DNA from: Lepidurus packardi
Taxonomy: Eukaryota; Arthropoda; Branchiopoda; Notostraca; Triopsidae
Direction of reading: 5' to 3'
Length of the DNA: 64,000 nucleotides
Assembly: GCA_023053545.1 (NCBI GenBank)
Contig: JAKZAN010000152.1
Location: forward strand, 1-64,000
The translations under genes were made by a program, and so were the position numbers. A model generated the notes under the pieces. That model was not told the origin of the DNA and did no database searches. It was given only the letters and a program-made list of their open reading frames with translations. Positions 24,075 through 36,544 of the stretch are shown here, piece by piece (position 1 is the stretch's first letter; every line of letters begins with the position of its first letter).

Positions 24075-24302
24075 ATGTGTTTCTTTGAAATACTAAGCAT
24101 GGTAAATGAAGGTCCCATCCCAGTACAGTACAGTTTTCTCAAAAACAAGAAAGCACAGTTTCGTATCGATAATAAGAAGAATGTGTTTAACCAGCTGTGG
24201 GTCTATGATTTCTTATCAAGATGGTCTGCCAGAGTTAGGTATTTAATCGAGTTCTGGGTATATGCTGTTTGGGAGAAGCACAACAACAAAATGATAGAGT
24301 GA
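24075..24302 (+). CDS. Weak small ORF, unassigned
   Basis: A frame of up to 75 residues runs from ATG 24075 (or ATG 24099) to UGA 24300-24302. The segment GPIPVQYSFLKNKKAQFRI is faintly Sm-like, but the glycine and RG core of an Sm fold is not seen. The first ATG is only 17 bases from the start codon of the divergent pseudokinase gene. A good splice donor (GTAAGT near 24319) and acceptor (TTTGCAG near 24380) follow, so a spliced gene could exist here. Not firm. Confidence 0.25.
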   Translation: MCFFEILSMVNEGPIPVQYSFLKNKKAQFRIDNKKNVFNQLWVYDFLSRWSARVRYLIEFWVYAVWEKHNNKMIE

Positions 24303-24672
24303 AACAATCTGAAGGGCGTAAGTTGTCAAAGGTTGTCCGAAAGGTGTAGAATCTCAATAAAATAATTCTTGTATTTGCAGCTTTAATCAGATGCGTGGTC
24401 GCGGAGAACACTGAAACGCCATGCAGTTATCCCTCAGATTGGGTGCCTCGGAGAATGGCACATAATTTTATTGCCCTACTGTTTCAATAAGCATGATGGC
24501 TGGTGGTTGTGAAACTGTCTATTCGTAGTGAAAATTAAAATGGTGCAGTGTAGGCATCTCTACCTTCAATTTTTCATAACTTGCTATTTATCCACACATT
24601 TCTCCCTCGTCTGAACTTATAATACTAACTCTTTACACATCAAGATATAAAAAGATCATCCCTATTTCCACA
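24303..24672. other. Intergenic region before the fibrocystin-like gene
   Basis: About 370 bases that should hold the promoter of the large surface-protein gene. It contains an intron-like GTAAGT...TTTGCAG pair (about 24319-24380), which may belong to an unrecognised small gene. The last 100 bases before ATG 24673 are AT-rich. No defined motif is seen. Confidence 0.4.
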
Positions 24673-27600
24673 ATGGTGAACTGGCGCACACGTCCGTCAC
24701 CACCTTTTATTGCCTTTCTCCTCCTGGCTTTGCTCTGCTCTCCCCTCGCCAAAGCCCAGTCCTCCCCTGATGCTGCCACCATCATCGGTGTATCAGTATC
24801 TCTCTCTTCTTCCTCTACGGCTCTTCGGGGCTCGTTTGTCGGTGGAACCACCCTTTACATCAAGGGCACCGGCTTCGACATTAGCGCATCAAACAACAAG
24901 GTGTTCGTCGGACCCTACCCTTGCGACCTGTCCGGCAAGGGATCATCCGATATATATATTGCATGCGACACGACCCGAGCTACTGACCCCACTCAACTAT
25001 ACAACCTACCGATCAAAGTACAAGTATTGGGCAAGGCAGAAATCGTCTGTGCGGCAGCTAACTGTGCCTTTAGTTATGTTGAAGATAAAACTCCCATTTT
25101 GATCGACATAATTCCCAAATCAGTTAGTGGCGATAGCCAGCTGCTGAATTATGGTTTCCACAGGATTCTAGATCTTGGAGATGCACGTTCCGCCGGAGCA
25201 GGCGAGGTCAAATCCATCCTTATCAACTCCCACACGTGCTCCCTCATCGATATTCTACAGGGACCCCTGGAATCTATTTACGGTAAATAGTACATTGCCT
25301 GCAAAGTTAGCAACCAAGAACCTGCAGGGGAATACCAAATATCGGAAATACTAACTCCTGGTCTTGCCAGATCCAACACTAGACTTACTCAAAGAAGTTA
25401 CTTTGGAAAAAAGGATTTCCAAGTCAGAGTTGTTCCCAATGTCACAAGTGTCAGTAGTCGGCTTGGCGGTGATGCTGGTCATCTACTCACCCTTAAAGGT
25501 ACAGGTTTTGGTTCTGATATCAACTCCATTTCCTGCCAAGCTGCTGGCCTTGCTTGTGAGGTGGTGAGTGCTAAACCTCAGGAAGTTATCGTGAAGATTC
25601 CTGTCCAGGATGCCTCTAATACAAGAGCAGGTAGACTCGAAAATCCCACGACAAACACCAATTCTCAGCTGGGTGGTTTCCTGAATGGCGGTGGGTTAAA
25701 GTACACGAGATACGATGCAACAGCCAACACCGGCTTGACCTACATTATCAACAGCATTAGAGCCGGAACTTATGTTGCCCCAATTCTTGAAGATGGAGCA
25801 AGAACAGAGCTCTTTTCTGCCAATATCTATGGAGAGAATTATGCCGAGTTCTATCGTGGCTGGTTCTATGCTCCTGTAGATGGTGACTATACCTTCTCCG
25901 TTACCAGTGATGACTGGTCGAAGATGTTCTACTGTCCTATTGCCAATAACAGTGATATCACCAAACTCCAAGAGTTGGTCAGTCTTTCTGCGTATAGCCC
26001 ATCTATGAAAAACTACCTAATCGCAAACCAAAGTACCCAAGTCAAGACCCTTACTCTCCTTAAGGGATATTATTACACCTAGACCTACCATGTCAATGGT
26101 CAGGGATCAGGTTTTCTGCAAGTTGCTGTCCGCATGAAGAATACTACAGCCGATGTTCCTAATGCTGTCTGGGAAGTGCAACAGGTGAGCTATAAGCCTT
26201 CACAGATCCTACCAGAAATCATCAACTACACAGTCACATGCACCACTGCTTCGGACACTTTCTATCTGACCTATACGACCAAATCAGTTTCATCTACGGG
26301 AGTCACCAGTTTCACAACAGAGAAAACCTCTAACATCCCTTGCAATGGAACAACTACCTAGTTTGAAAATGCAATGAACTAAATTCCTTGTTTCAAAGGC
26401 TACTCTCGTCAAGTGACAAAATAAAGTTTAACTGGAGGAGTTAATACTTGGACAGTTTCCTACGGTGATATCAGAGGTTCCTGCAATTCTACCGGCTCGA
26501 TTGCGGGAAGCATCGTAGGAATGGTACCAAAAGTCACACTTGTCCAACGACACTCACCTCAACTCGACGGAACCATTAGAGTTTTCTATAACGGTACTCC
26601 TATATCTTATGGGAATAACACAGTCTTCAACTACAATGTTTAAGACTGGAGACTAGAAAGTGCCTTAAGGACAGCCACAGGCTATCCTGATCTTGAAGTT
26701 GAAAGAAACTGGGGGAGAAACTATGTAGATGGACCCGTTTTCTATGTCACTTTCGTCGGAATGCGGGGTCCTATCCCCCTCCTTTATCTTGAGACCACCA
26801 GTCTCACAGGTGGCGTCCTCGGAACGGGTGTTGGAGGAGTTACTCAACTCAGAGCCAGTTCAGATGATCTAATGTTTGAGCCCATTCCTTATGAGCTCTT
26901 GTTCCAGGCCTCAAATGTTCCAACTGTTTCTTTGAATGTCAACGGCATAAATGCGACATGTATTGACTGCTCTTACAGCATCGACTCCACGAAGACAATT
27001 GCCTTCACTTCTTCTGCTCTTTCTAGTTAGACTTTGACGATCGGTCTTTCCAATCCTGGACTAGTCGTTTACACTCTGGCTGATGTTACCGTAACGGTGC
27101 TGTAACAGCCTTGCTCTTTTCCAACCGGTACTCTCACATCCTTCAGCTGCACTCTTCCCAAAAATACTGACGGTAGCCTCAAGCTCCCTGCTGGTTCTGC
27201 GCTCCCTATCGTTCATATCAAACAAGCTGGGTTCGCAAAACCAGATGTTTCAATCGCTAACATCACCAAAACGCTTTCTGTTTCCTCATTGTCTCTGACA
27301 ACAGGATCCACTAATGGAGGACTCACTCTTACTCTAACTGGTTCTGGATTCCCGTTCAGCAATACATCTGACCTATTTGTCGATTTTTGTGGAGTCAATG
27401 CAAGTATCAAAATGGTGACTAACCAACAAATCGTGATCATGAACCCTCCTCAAGGAGACTGCATCACCACGCCCGGCAATAGAGTTCACTTCAATGGTTT
27501 GACAGCTATTTTCTCCTTCACATATGATCCGAATTTGACACCTGTTGTCCAATCTCTGTCAAAAACCAGTTCTTCCCCGATTGTCAAGAGCGATTTCTGC

Positions 27601-30600
27601 ATTACAGGCACCGGATTTTCAGGAGTTCTCGGCGAAACCAAGGTATTTATGTTGCAAGAAGGCTTCCAGAAGTACTAATTAACGGTGCTAAATACAACGG
27701 TGACCAAAGTTTGTGCAATTTTATCAGGCGGCCGAAGCGGCGACTACATAGTCACCGTTTTCATCTAAAATCGCGGCTATAGTCTCAGCTCCGGAAATGA
27801 TGCTAAGTTCAGCTATCGAATTTTCGTCGATTCGATTTCTCCAGCAACTGGACCTGTAGGCGGCGGGAAAAACATCACGATAACGGGTAGAAATTTCATT
27901 GCTGATATCAAGAGCAATATTGTTTCGATTGGTGACGCTGCTAATGTACTCTGTGATGTTTATGCCGCCACAACCACATCTATCAGCTGCACAATGCCCA
28001 GAGCTGATAATACCTACACTGGCCCTGTTTAGGTTGTCGTTACTCAGAGGGTAAGAGAAAATTCTGTTTGTTCCGTCAGTGGGGCTTGCAACTATACCTA
28101 CGATCCCACTGTGACTTCGAATGTGACCTTATTGACACGAACTTCTTTCGTCTCAGGAACTTTGGTGAATATTACTGGAACTGGACTCGAGAATGCAACA
28201 GTTGTTGTGGGAGGAGTTACATGCCCTCTCAACAGTAGCACTGCTACGAGCCTGTCTTTCACATATCCAGCCCTGCCTGCCAGCTCTTACGAGATTATGA
28301 TCCTGACGAACAACGGATACACATCTCCTAAACTCGTGACATCAACTCCTTTCGAAGCATCCGGTTTTGATGCTACTACTGGCTCTATTAATGGTAACAT
28401 CGTGACTTTTAGGGGCAATGGGCTTACAAATAAGGCTACTGATAAATTCTTGGCCGCATACATTATTTGCTCTGGAACCTCAACCAAACTCCAGGTTTTG
28501 GCTGCTTCGTCGACTGGGATTTCTGTTGAAGTGCCTCCGACAGCTTCCTTGACATCGTGTACCCTGAATTTCACTTATTCTGGGTACTTCATGGAGTCAG
28601 AATACTCGAGTAACTCCAACACGACACCTGCTGTTTCCATTTCTCCGACTACTGCAGCTGCAGGTGCTAATTCTTTCACTCTCACTAAGACTAACCTCAC
28701 CTCAGCGCCTATTTCTAAAGTTACTTTTGTATATCTGGATGCGACAGGTAGCCCAACGTCCAGTGTATATCAAGGTACAATTAGCGGCAACAATGTAAGC
28801 GTCACAATTCCTGCTGGCCAATACCTCGTTAAAGTCTTCAGCCAGGGTTATGGTTATGCGATAGTTAATTCTCGTGTCAAAATTAGTTTCCCTGCCTTGT
28901 CAGCTGTAGCTGTTCAAAGTTCCTATGCGGGCGGAAGTCCATTAAGCATTATTGGCGGGGGCTTCCAAACAACCAATATTAATAACAACGTTGTGAAGGT
29001 ATGTGGACTGGACGCTAAGGTGATTGAAGCAAATGGCACGACTCTCACTATCCAAATTCCTTCTCTTCTCACACCATCGTCTCAATAAGCCTATCAATTG
29101 GCGAGCTCTCAAACAATTACAGGAATCCCGATCGCTGATACCATTCAAAATGCTGTCAAGGCATTCGACGACACTTTCAGTACTCGCTACTCTTCTTCTA
29201 ATGCGACATGCTATGTTGGATATGATTTTGGACCTACTTCCCAAATCTACCTCTAGCAAATTAAATACTTCCCCAACCCCAACTGGCCTAACGTTGCTGT
29301 TATGCTCGTTGGAGCCAAGTTTGAAGTATCCCATGATGGAATCACTTGGAACACTCTTTCCACGGTAGACTCTAATGTGCATTCAGGATGGAATTACTTC
29401 AGACCAGCTACATGGACTACCAATTATCGATTCATCCGATTCAGCCACACTTCCAAGAGCGGATGCCAACTCGCTACCCTGCAATTTAAGGGCTTCAAAT
29501 ACTATTTCGAGGATGACGCTACACTTGGAGACAAAGTCTGTGATATCACAGTGTTGGATTCTGGAAACGTTGCCACACCTATTGCTCTCACATCCAAAGT
29601 CACATATAACTCATCTATTACTTCAAAGATTAGTGATGTTATGCCCGAGTTCGGACCCTCTATTGGCAATACTTTAGTTACTATATCGGGAACAAACTTC
29701 GGCACCACAGTATCAGTCACGATAGATGGCATTGTATGTGTCATCCAGAGCAAGACCGCAACTTCCATCATCTGCCGAACTGGAGTTAGAGCCTCTCCTC
29801 CTAACAAGAACTCGTTTGTTGTGATTTCAGACGGAAACATGGTTGCCAACGGGAACAACAAATTTATCTATATGGACAGATGGTCAAGCCAGGACACCTG
29901 GAGCGGCGAAGTCCCTCCCCGAGAAGGAGATTCAGTCTATGTGCCTCCAGGAATGACCCTTTTAGTGGACGTCTCCACGCCTGTACTCTACTCAGTGATC
30001 GTGGAAGGTACCATCATTTTCTCAGATGAGATCGACATGACCTTCGATGCCTATTACTTTGTCATCAATGGCGGTCGCTTCCAAGCAGGTACTGAGGCCG
30101 TACCATACAGTCGCAAACTGGTGTTCACTCTTTACGGATCTTATGAATCCAAGCAACTACCCATGTTCGGAAATAAGATGATCGCTTGCGAGTGCTGTGT
30201 CTTCGATATGCATGGAACTCCTAGAATCCCCACATGGACAGACATTGCTGCTACTGTTATGCCCGGAGGCACAACGGTGACACTACGAGAAGCAGTAGAT
30301 TGGCTACCCGGAGAGTTGATCTCGATTGCCTCGACATCATTCAACCCACACGAGGCAGAGAACAGAACGATCGTTTCCAAAGGCAGTGACAACAAGTCTC
30401 TCGTTCTGGATGCTCCTCTTCTTTACAGACATATTTCGGCTGTGGAGACATACGATTCAGTTGACATCCCGATGAGAGCATAAATCGCTCTCCTCACCAG
30501 AAATATCGTCGTCAGAGGTGACCCTGCTACTTCTCCATCAACCAAATACGGTTCCCATGTTATGATGCATGGTCCATCAAGCCGAGGCTTCGTTGGCAGA

Positions 30601-33600
30601 ATCGAATACGCAGAATTCACACACTGTGGCCAGCCCCGAATCGTGGGAAGATACTGTGTGCACTTCCACATGAACGGCGAAGTGTCAGACAGTTATGTCC
30701 GAGGTATAGCTGTGCATCACTCCTTCGCAAGAATCCTAACCATCCACGGAGTGCACTTCCTGCTTGTTGAGAAGAATGTTGGCTACCATGTGGAGGGTCA
30801 TAACTTCTTCGTAGAAGATGGTATTGAAACTAACAACGTCATTCAGGATAACCTCGCAATGAACTCGATCAACTCTATGACGATGACTCAGTCCGATATT
30901 ACCACAGCCTCTTTCTGGATTACGAACCCTTACAACACAGTCAGAAGAAATAGAGCTGCTGGCTCAGACTTCTATGGTTTCTGGTATGAAATCAAAGAAC
31001 ACCCAGATGGGCCTTCTGCCACCAGCGATATCTGCCCCATGGGTATGCAAGTAGGCGAGTCCAGAGACAACATTGCCCATTCTAACAGGAGATTCGGACT
31101 AAGGATTTTCAAGCTAGCTGCACGAAAATTCCCTTGTCTACCAATGCAAAACTAATCAGCTATCGATCCCTATATCGACAATCCCTCGATCCAGAATACC
31201 TTTGAAAATTACACTCTTTGGAAAAATCAGGAATGCGGTTTCTTGGGCGAAGAACTCGGCAATACGGTAATCAACAATATCAAGACAATCGATAGCGTAA
31301 AAGGAGGAATGCAGTTCCATAAGACTAACAACTCCATCGAAAATGTGACTGCTACTAATTGCGTGATCGTCGGTTTCTCTCAGGTAAACCCTCCCGAAGA
31401 CATTGATACCGAATATAAAGAAGCCCGTGGTCTGATTGCCCCTCGTACTGATGGTTTCAAGGCTTCAAACTTAAAATTCTACAACTTCGGGCCTACCATG
31501 ACTCCACTTCAATCTTGCTCTGAATGCTATCACTTCAAGCTCTGGGTGATCGGCAGTAAAACATCCTTCTTCTAACAGATTACGTATACAAACGTGACGG
31601 GCGACTACATCTTCTGGTAGAAATGGAGAAGGGAGGTATTCATTGATCTCGACGGGTCTCTCACAGCACCTCTAGCCGTGCAGTATGCTGGTGGAAGAAA
31701 GTCGGGTGGTTCTGTCACACCTTACAGACCTTCTGCGATGGTCGCTGGACACTGTTATGAAGTCAATAATTGGAACCATTCAACGTATTGTGATGAGAAA
31801 ATAACATTCAGGAGCATCATCTTTACAAATCCCCAGCCTTTCTACGACTTCAACGCTATTGATGTGCGAGCCTATCTATACAATGCCAATATGGATGCTG
31901 CTCCTATTGATGACATGACGCAGTATTCTTCGGAATACATGATGAAGATCAAGAGTGGAGATATTCTGTCCAGTTGGGCTATGCCATTTGCCGTTGGCCA
32001 ACACTACAAGGTCCATTGGAAAATTGGCATCGACTTCACTCACATGGCTCTTGGTCCCTCCAGACTTTGGCAGCCCAACGAAGCAGTCATCCTTCGCTTT
32101 AACTATAGCGATAGCAGATAACTTTTCCAGATCGGCAAATGGTATTCTGCTAAGTTGCAGTTACCATTTGTGAACGAAACCTCGCCTGGAGCTCTGAATA
32201 TGAGCACGTGCCAGAATGGAGACTACGTGAATAACAAAGACCTGAAGTACCTCGATGTTTGCGTTTCAGGCAGAAACAAAACTATCCGAGAATGGATCGA
32301 TATCAATGCCATCAGGTGCCTCAATTTCTGCCCAGTTCCAAATCCTCCTGCCGAAAAAGAGGCTTTCTCACGTGTTTGGTCGAATGCCACTCAGTGGCCC
32401 GGAGGAAGACTCCCTATCGCTGGATAAAATGTGACTATTCCCGAGCCCTGGAATCTGATTCTGGATATTGATCCTCCTGCTCTTAACTTACTCGAAGTAA
32501 ACGGTGACCTGATATTTGATAGATTACGTGATAACGTATTACAAGCTAACTATATCTGGGTCAGGTCTGGTAACATCACCATTGGCTCAGCAAGTAGTCC
32601 ATTCCCCAAAAAAGCAACTATCATTCTTAATGGTCAGAAAGAAGATAATTACTTGGTTCTTGATCCTAATGCCTCAGGAAATAAGATGCTCGCAGTGACT
32701 GGCGCACTCAAATTCTATGGTCGCGTTCCTGATGTCGTTTGGACCAGGCTTTCAGCTAAGGCAATCGTTGGAGTCACTTCGATCACCACAGAGCAAGCTA
32801 CTGGATGGGCTGTTGGTGATAAGATTGTTGTTGCACCATCATACTCTGGAATGCAAGAATACGAAACAGTGACTATCACAAGTGCTTATGGAAATACTAT
32901 TCAGTTCACTCCAGCCCTGCAATATGAACATTATGGTGATGCTGGAGCCACTATTACTAACAGTTTGGGAAAACTTGATACTCGTGCGACTGTTGGTCTT
33001 TTAAGCAGAAACATCAAGGTAACCTCCGGTACAGATCCTCTGAACTGGGGCTGCAGAATCTTTACTTACCAGATGTGGGATGGGATCACTACGGCTGATC
33101 CAAAGTTCAGATCGGGTCATCTCGAGCTGAACAGTGTGGAAATTGCTGGCTGTGGTCAATACGATACACACTACGCAGGAATCGGAATCGAGAACTTAGG
33201 GTGGGAGTAACCGCAGACACATAAATCATTCGTGAATAACTCAGCTATTCATAGCTGCAACGGATACTGTGTGAATGTAGCTAACTCCAGAAATGTCAGC
33301 TTCGACAACAATGTGATCTACTGGGCCAAGAAATTCCTGGTTTATGTGGACCCCGTGACTGACTGGTACTTCGTCAATAATCTCCTTATCGGAGCCAGAG
33401 ATAGACCTGAATTGGCTGAAATTCTGAAGAAGACCCTCATGTTCGACGATGTGGCGTGCTATGAGCAGTACAAAAGCATAGACTATCAGAAGGATAATGT
33501 TAACGTTAGCAATAACCTGTGCCAAGGATCCAACGGATAGGGTTTCGTGTTCCCTTTCGTCCCTTGCAGCCAGCTCAATATGAATGCCTTTGTAGACAAC

Positions 33601-35466
33601 ACTGCAGGATCTTGCCTGGTGGGCTTTATGCTGAACAATCTTCACGACACTCAGAATTGTATGGCTGGCTCAAGAATGTTCGGCTATGCTAATAACCTTG
33701 GGTTGATGGCTAACCCCAGAAACGAACTTCACACAATCATCTATGATAAGATGTTCTTCGCCGACTGTTCTCGAGCCATTACCCTCAGATATGCAAACTA
33801 GGACGACGACAACTCCATCATCCTTCGGAATTCCTACATTGCTGGCTACTCCAGGCCCAACTGCACGAGTTGCTATTCTGACTCCACCATCAACTTCTGC
33901 AAGAATGGTCACGCTATCAGAATGTTTGCAGCGACCATCGCTGGATAAAAATTCCCTCTTCTTCAAAAGACTAATACCGGATTTGATGTCATCTGCAACC
34001 AACAAGCATTTGACTTCAAGAGCTTCTTCCAAAACGTCACGTTCTAAAACTATTACCACAACAATCCTATTCTGCCTTACTGTTCCAGTATGAGTGTATT
34101 CAGAAGGCACGATATTGCCTCTGATGGAACTGCCTCCGCACATCTGACAGGAACTCGATGCATCAACTGTGACCAAAAGAGTTGGGCACGTTTCGATCCT
34201 CCTAACCCTGCCTGGCTTGGTTGGTTCGGAGGATGCGGTGAATTCCCTTGTACTGGGCCAAACAACTACATAGTCTACGACCAGGATGGACTATTCATGG
34301 GATTCCGAGGGCAGCTTCTCGCCAATAACTCTGATATTGGGAATGCACTTCCATTCTGTACCTGGGACAAAGACATGAACGGGCATGTCTGCAGGAACGA
34401 TACTCTGGCTGTCCTTGAATTTGAGGCTATTTCTGCCGACTTCAACAAAAGAACACTGTGGCCAGTCACTATGAACTATCCTGGAGGAAGCTGGACCTCA
34501 AAGACTAATGCTTGGAGAGAATGGAGCTGGATGGGGCCTGAACCTATGAATGCTCGTTTGAACAGATTCTGGCAAGTTGTAGAGCTCTCCCAGTCATACA
34601 ATCTAAGCTACTCTTCCCAACCTCCCTCTGACTCGAGATTCCAGATCCAATCTCGACAATACCCTTATGGCAACGAAAGTGATTGGGTTGTCGTGACCAT
34701 CTACTATCCTCTGCCGAACAGCATCGATATCTATGCCACCAACACTAGTGTGAGCAATGCCATCATAAAACCATTCACAGTTAAAGACGGTGTTGTCGAG
34801 GACCTTCGCAATCACACCAAATTCTGTGGCGCAAATAACTTCTTCTTCGAAGACGGCAAGATTCAGTTCTTGATCAATGGCAAGGAGAAATGCCAAGTGC
34901 GAGTCAAGCTATCAAGCTTCATCAAGCTCAGCATGCGACTCGACATCAGTGTAGCCAACTTCTACAGCAACGATGGCCTCACTACGTTCCTGACCAATAT
35001 GGCTGCTCTTCTGGATATAGATCCTGGACGCATCAAGATCATGGGTGTGAGGACAGGTTCTACCATTGTGGACTCCACTATATCTTCCAACCAGACCAAT
35101 CCGGAAGAACAACGCCAACAACTGAATGCTACTGCTAAACTACTATAATCGACTGACTTCGGCAACAAACTAGGAGCCCCCGTCATCGGACTCAGTTACA
35201 GCATCTTCGTGGTCGACGAATCCAAGCCAGAAGCCGCAGCTACCTCCAGCTAGGAGAGCAAAACTCTGATCATCATCCTCTCAGTGGTGATCCCTGTGGT
35301 GGTTGTAGCCATGGCAGTAGGAACCTACTTCTACATCAAGAAGCGCAGAAGCGTAACAATCATCCACCCAGAGGAGATCAACGATAAGAATATGGAGTAG
35401 ATCCCGCAGATGTCAATCGTGTACGATCCGAAGACATTTGTGGTGAGTCACGAGACCGTCCACTGA
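24673..35466 (+). CDS. Fibrocystin-L-like surface protein (IPT, PA14, G8 domains)
   Basis: A type I membrane protein of 3597 residues in one 10,794-nt frame without introns, ATG 24673 to UGA 35464-35466. A signal peptide (hydrophobic FIAFLLLALLCSPLAKA) is followed by a series of IPT/TIG Ig-like repeats to about residue 1130 and again near 1650-1730 (TLVTISGTNFG). A PA14-like segment lies near 390-430 (FYRGWFYAPVDGDYTFSVTS), a discoidin-like segment near 1540-1620, a first G8 domain near 1735-1910 (starting WSSQDTWSGEVPPREGD), parallel beta-helix repeats, a second G8 near 2560-2700, more beta-helix, a transmembrane helix near 3530-3553 and a short basic tail. The order matches PKHD1L1 (human about 4240 residues). 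Many Asn-x-Ser/Thr sites fit a secreted ectodomain. A ligand is unknown. Confidence 0.9.
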
Positions 35467-35671
35467 TATATCAGACTGTGCCCTTGCCTGTCTCACGAAT
35501 CATACAGAATTATTCCCTTAATCCTCTTATCAATTATGCAGTGAGATATTGATGAATATAGGATGCCTAGTTGATCTTGTGGACTTTCTAGAACCATCCC
35601 TCTCAATAAGAGAATATCCAATAATAAAATAATTCCTAGGTACCCACTAGATCAAATCCCAAAACATATCT

Positions 35672-36432
35672 ATGCATTCTGATCTTCCCGCCAGACTTGT
35701 CACTCCTGCTAAGTCCAACGTCCACTACCATGTTGCAGGTAGATCCGAAGGGCATGCTTACTACAGCCACAACAACACCGCTGCCACCTACGGTATTGTC
35801 CTCATCCAGGAGTGGTGGGGTCTCAATGAGTCTATCGTCACCACGGCTGATCGTTTCTCCGAACAGGGCTATCAGGTTGTTGCCCCAGACATCTACAGAG
35901 GAAAATGCGCAAAGGATAGAGAAGAAGCTGGCCATCTCATGAGTGGACTCGATTGGGCTGGAGCTATTGCAGATATCACTGGAGCCAAGGCATTCCTCGA
36001 AAGTAAGGGATGCACCAAGGTGGGTATCACAGGTTTCTGCATGGGCGGAGCACTGGCGATCGCAGCTGCTGCTTCATTACCCGGCTTCGACGCTGTGGCT
36101 CCTTTTTATGGTATCCCTGACCTTTCCAAAGTGCACCTCGAAGGTCTTAAGTGTAAGTTCCAAGGCCATTTCGGAGAGCTTGATGCGATGAAAGGGTTCT
36201 CCGACCCAGAATCAGGCAAGAAATTGGAAGCAAGACTCCATGAACTCGGTAACAAGTCAGCCAAAGTCATGTAATTTTTGTTAGTAATACAATTTCCTGA
36301 ATGTTTCTTTTTTGAGATGATGTCAGAGTGTGGCCTGGAGCTAACCATGCATTCATGAACCAAGACAGCCCGAACTACAACCCCGAGACCTACAAGAAAG
36401 CCTTAGAAATGACCAAGGAGATCTTCCAATGA
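35672..36432 (+). CDS. Dienelactone hydrolase family protein
   Basis: An alpha/beta hydrolase, likely cytosolic, related to carboxymethylenebutenolidase. Exons 35672..36270 and 36327..36432 join over a 56-nt intron (GTAATT...GTCAG) and encode 234 residues, the normal family length. The Cys-Asp-His triad is present: nucleophile Cys in GITGFCMGGA, Asp in GHFGELDAM and His in GANHAFMN, which is reached only after splicing. The oxyanion-region motif IQEWWGLNE is also present. This gene has almost no UAR codons, unlike its neighbours. The natural substrate in ciliates is unknown. Confidence 0.92.
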
Positions 36433-36544
36433 TCTAGATAGACACTCACCTCCCCAAGGATGATATGCCTGTAGACAAAATTATAACTGTAACTTTAAAA
36501 AAAAATGTCTACGCACCAGTTAGCGTGTTATTGTTTTCATGTGT

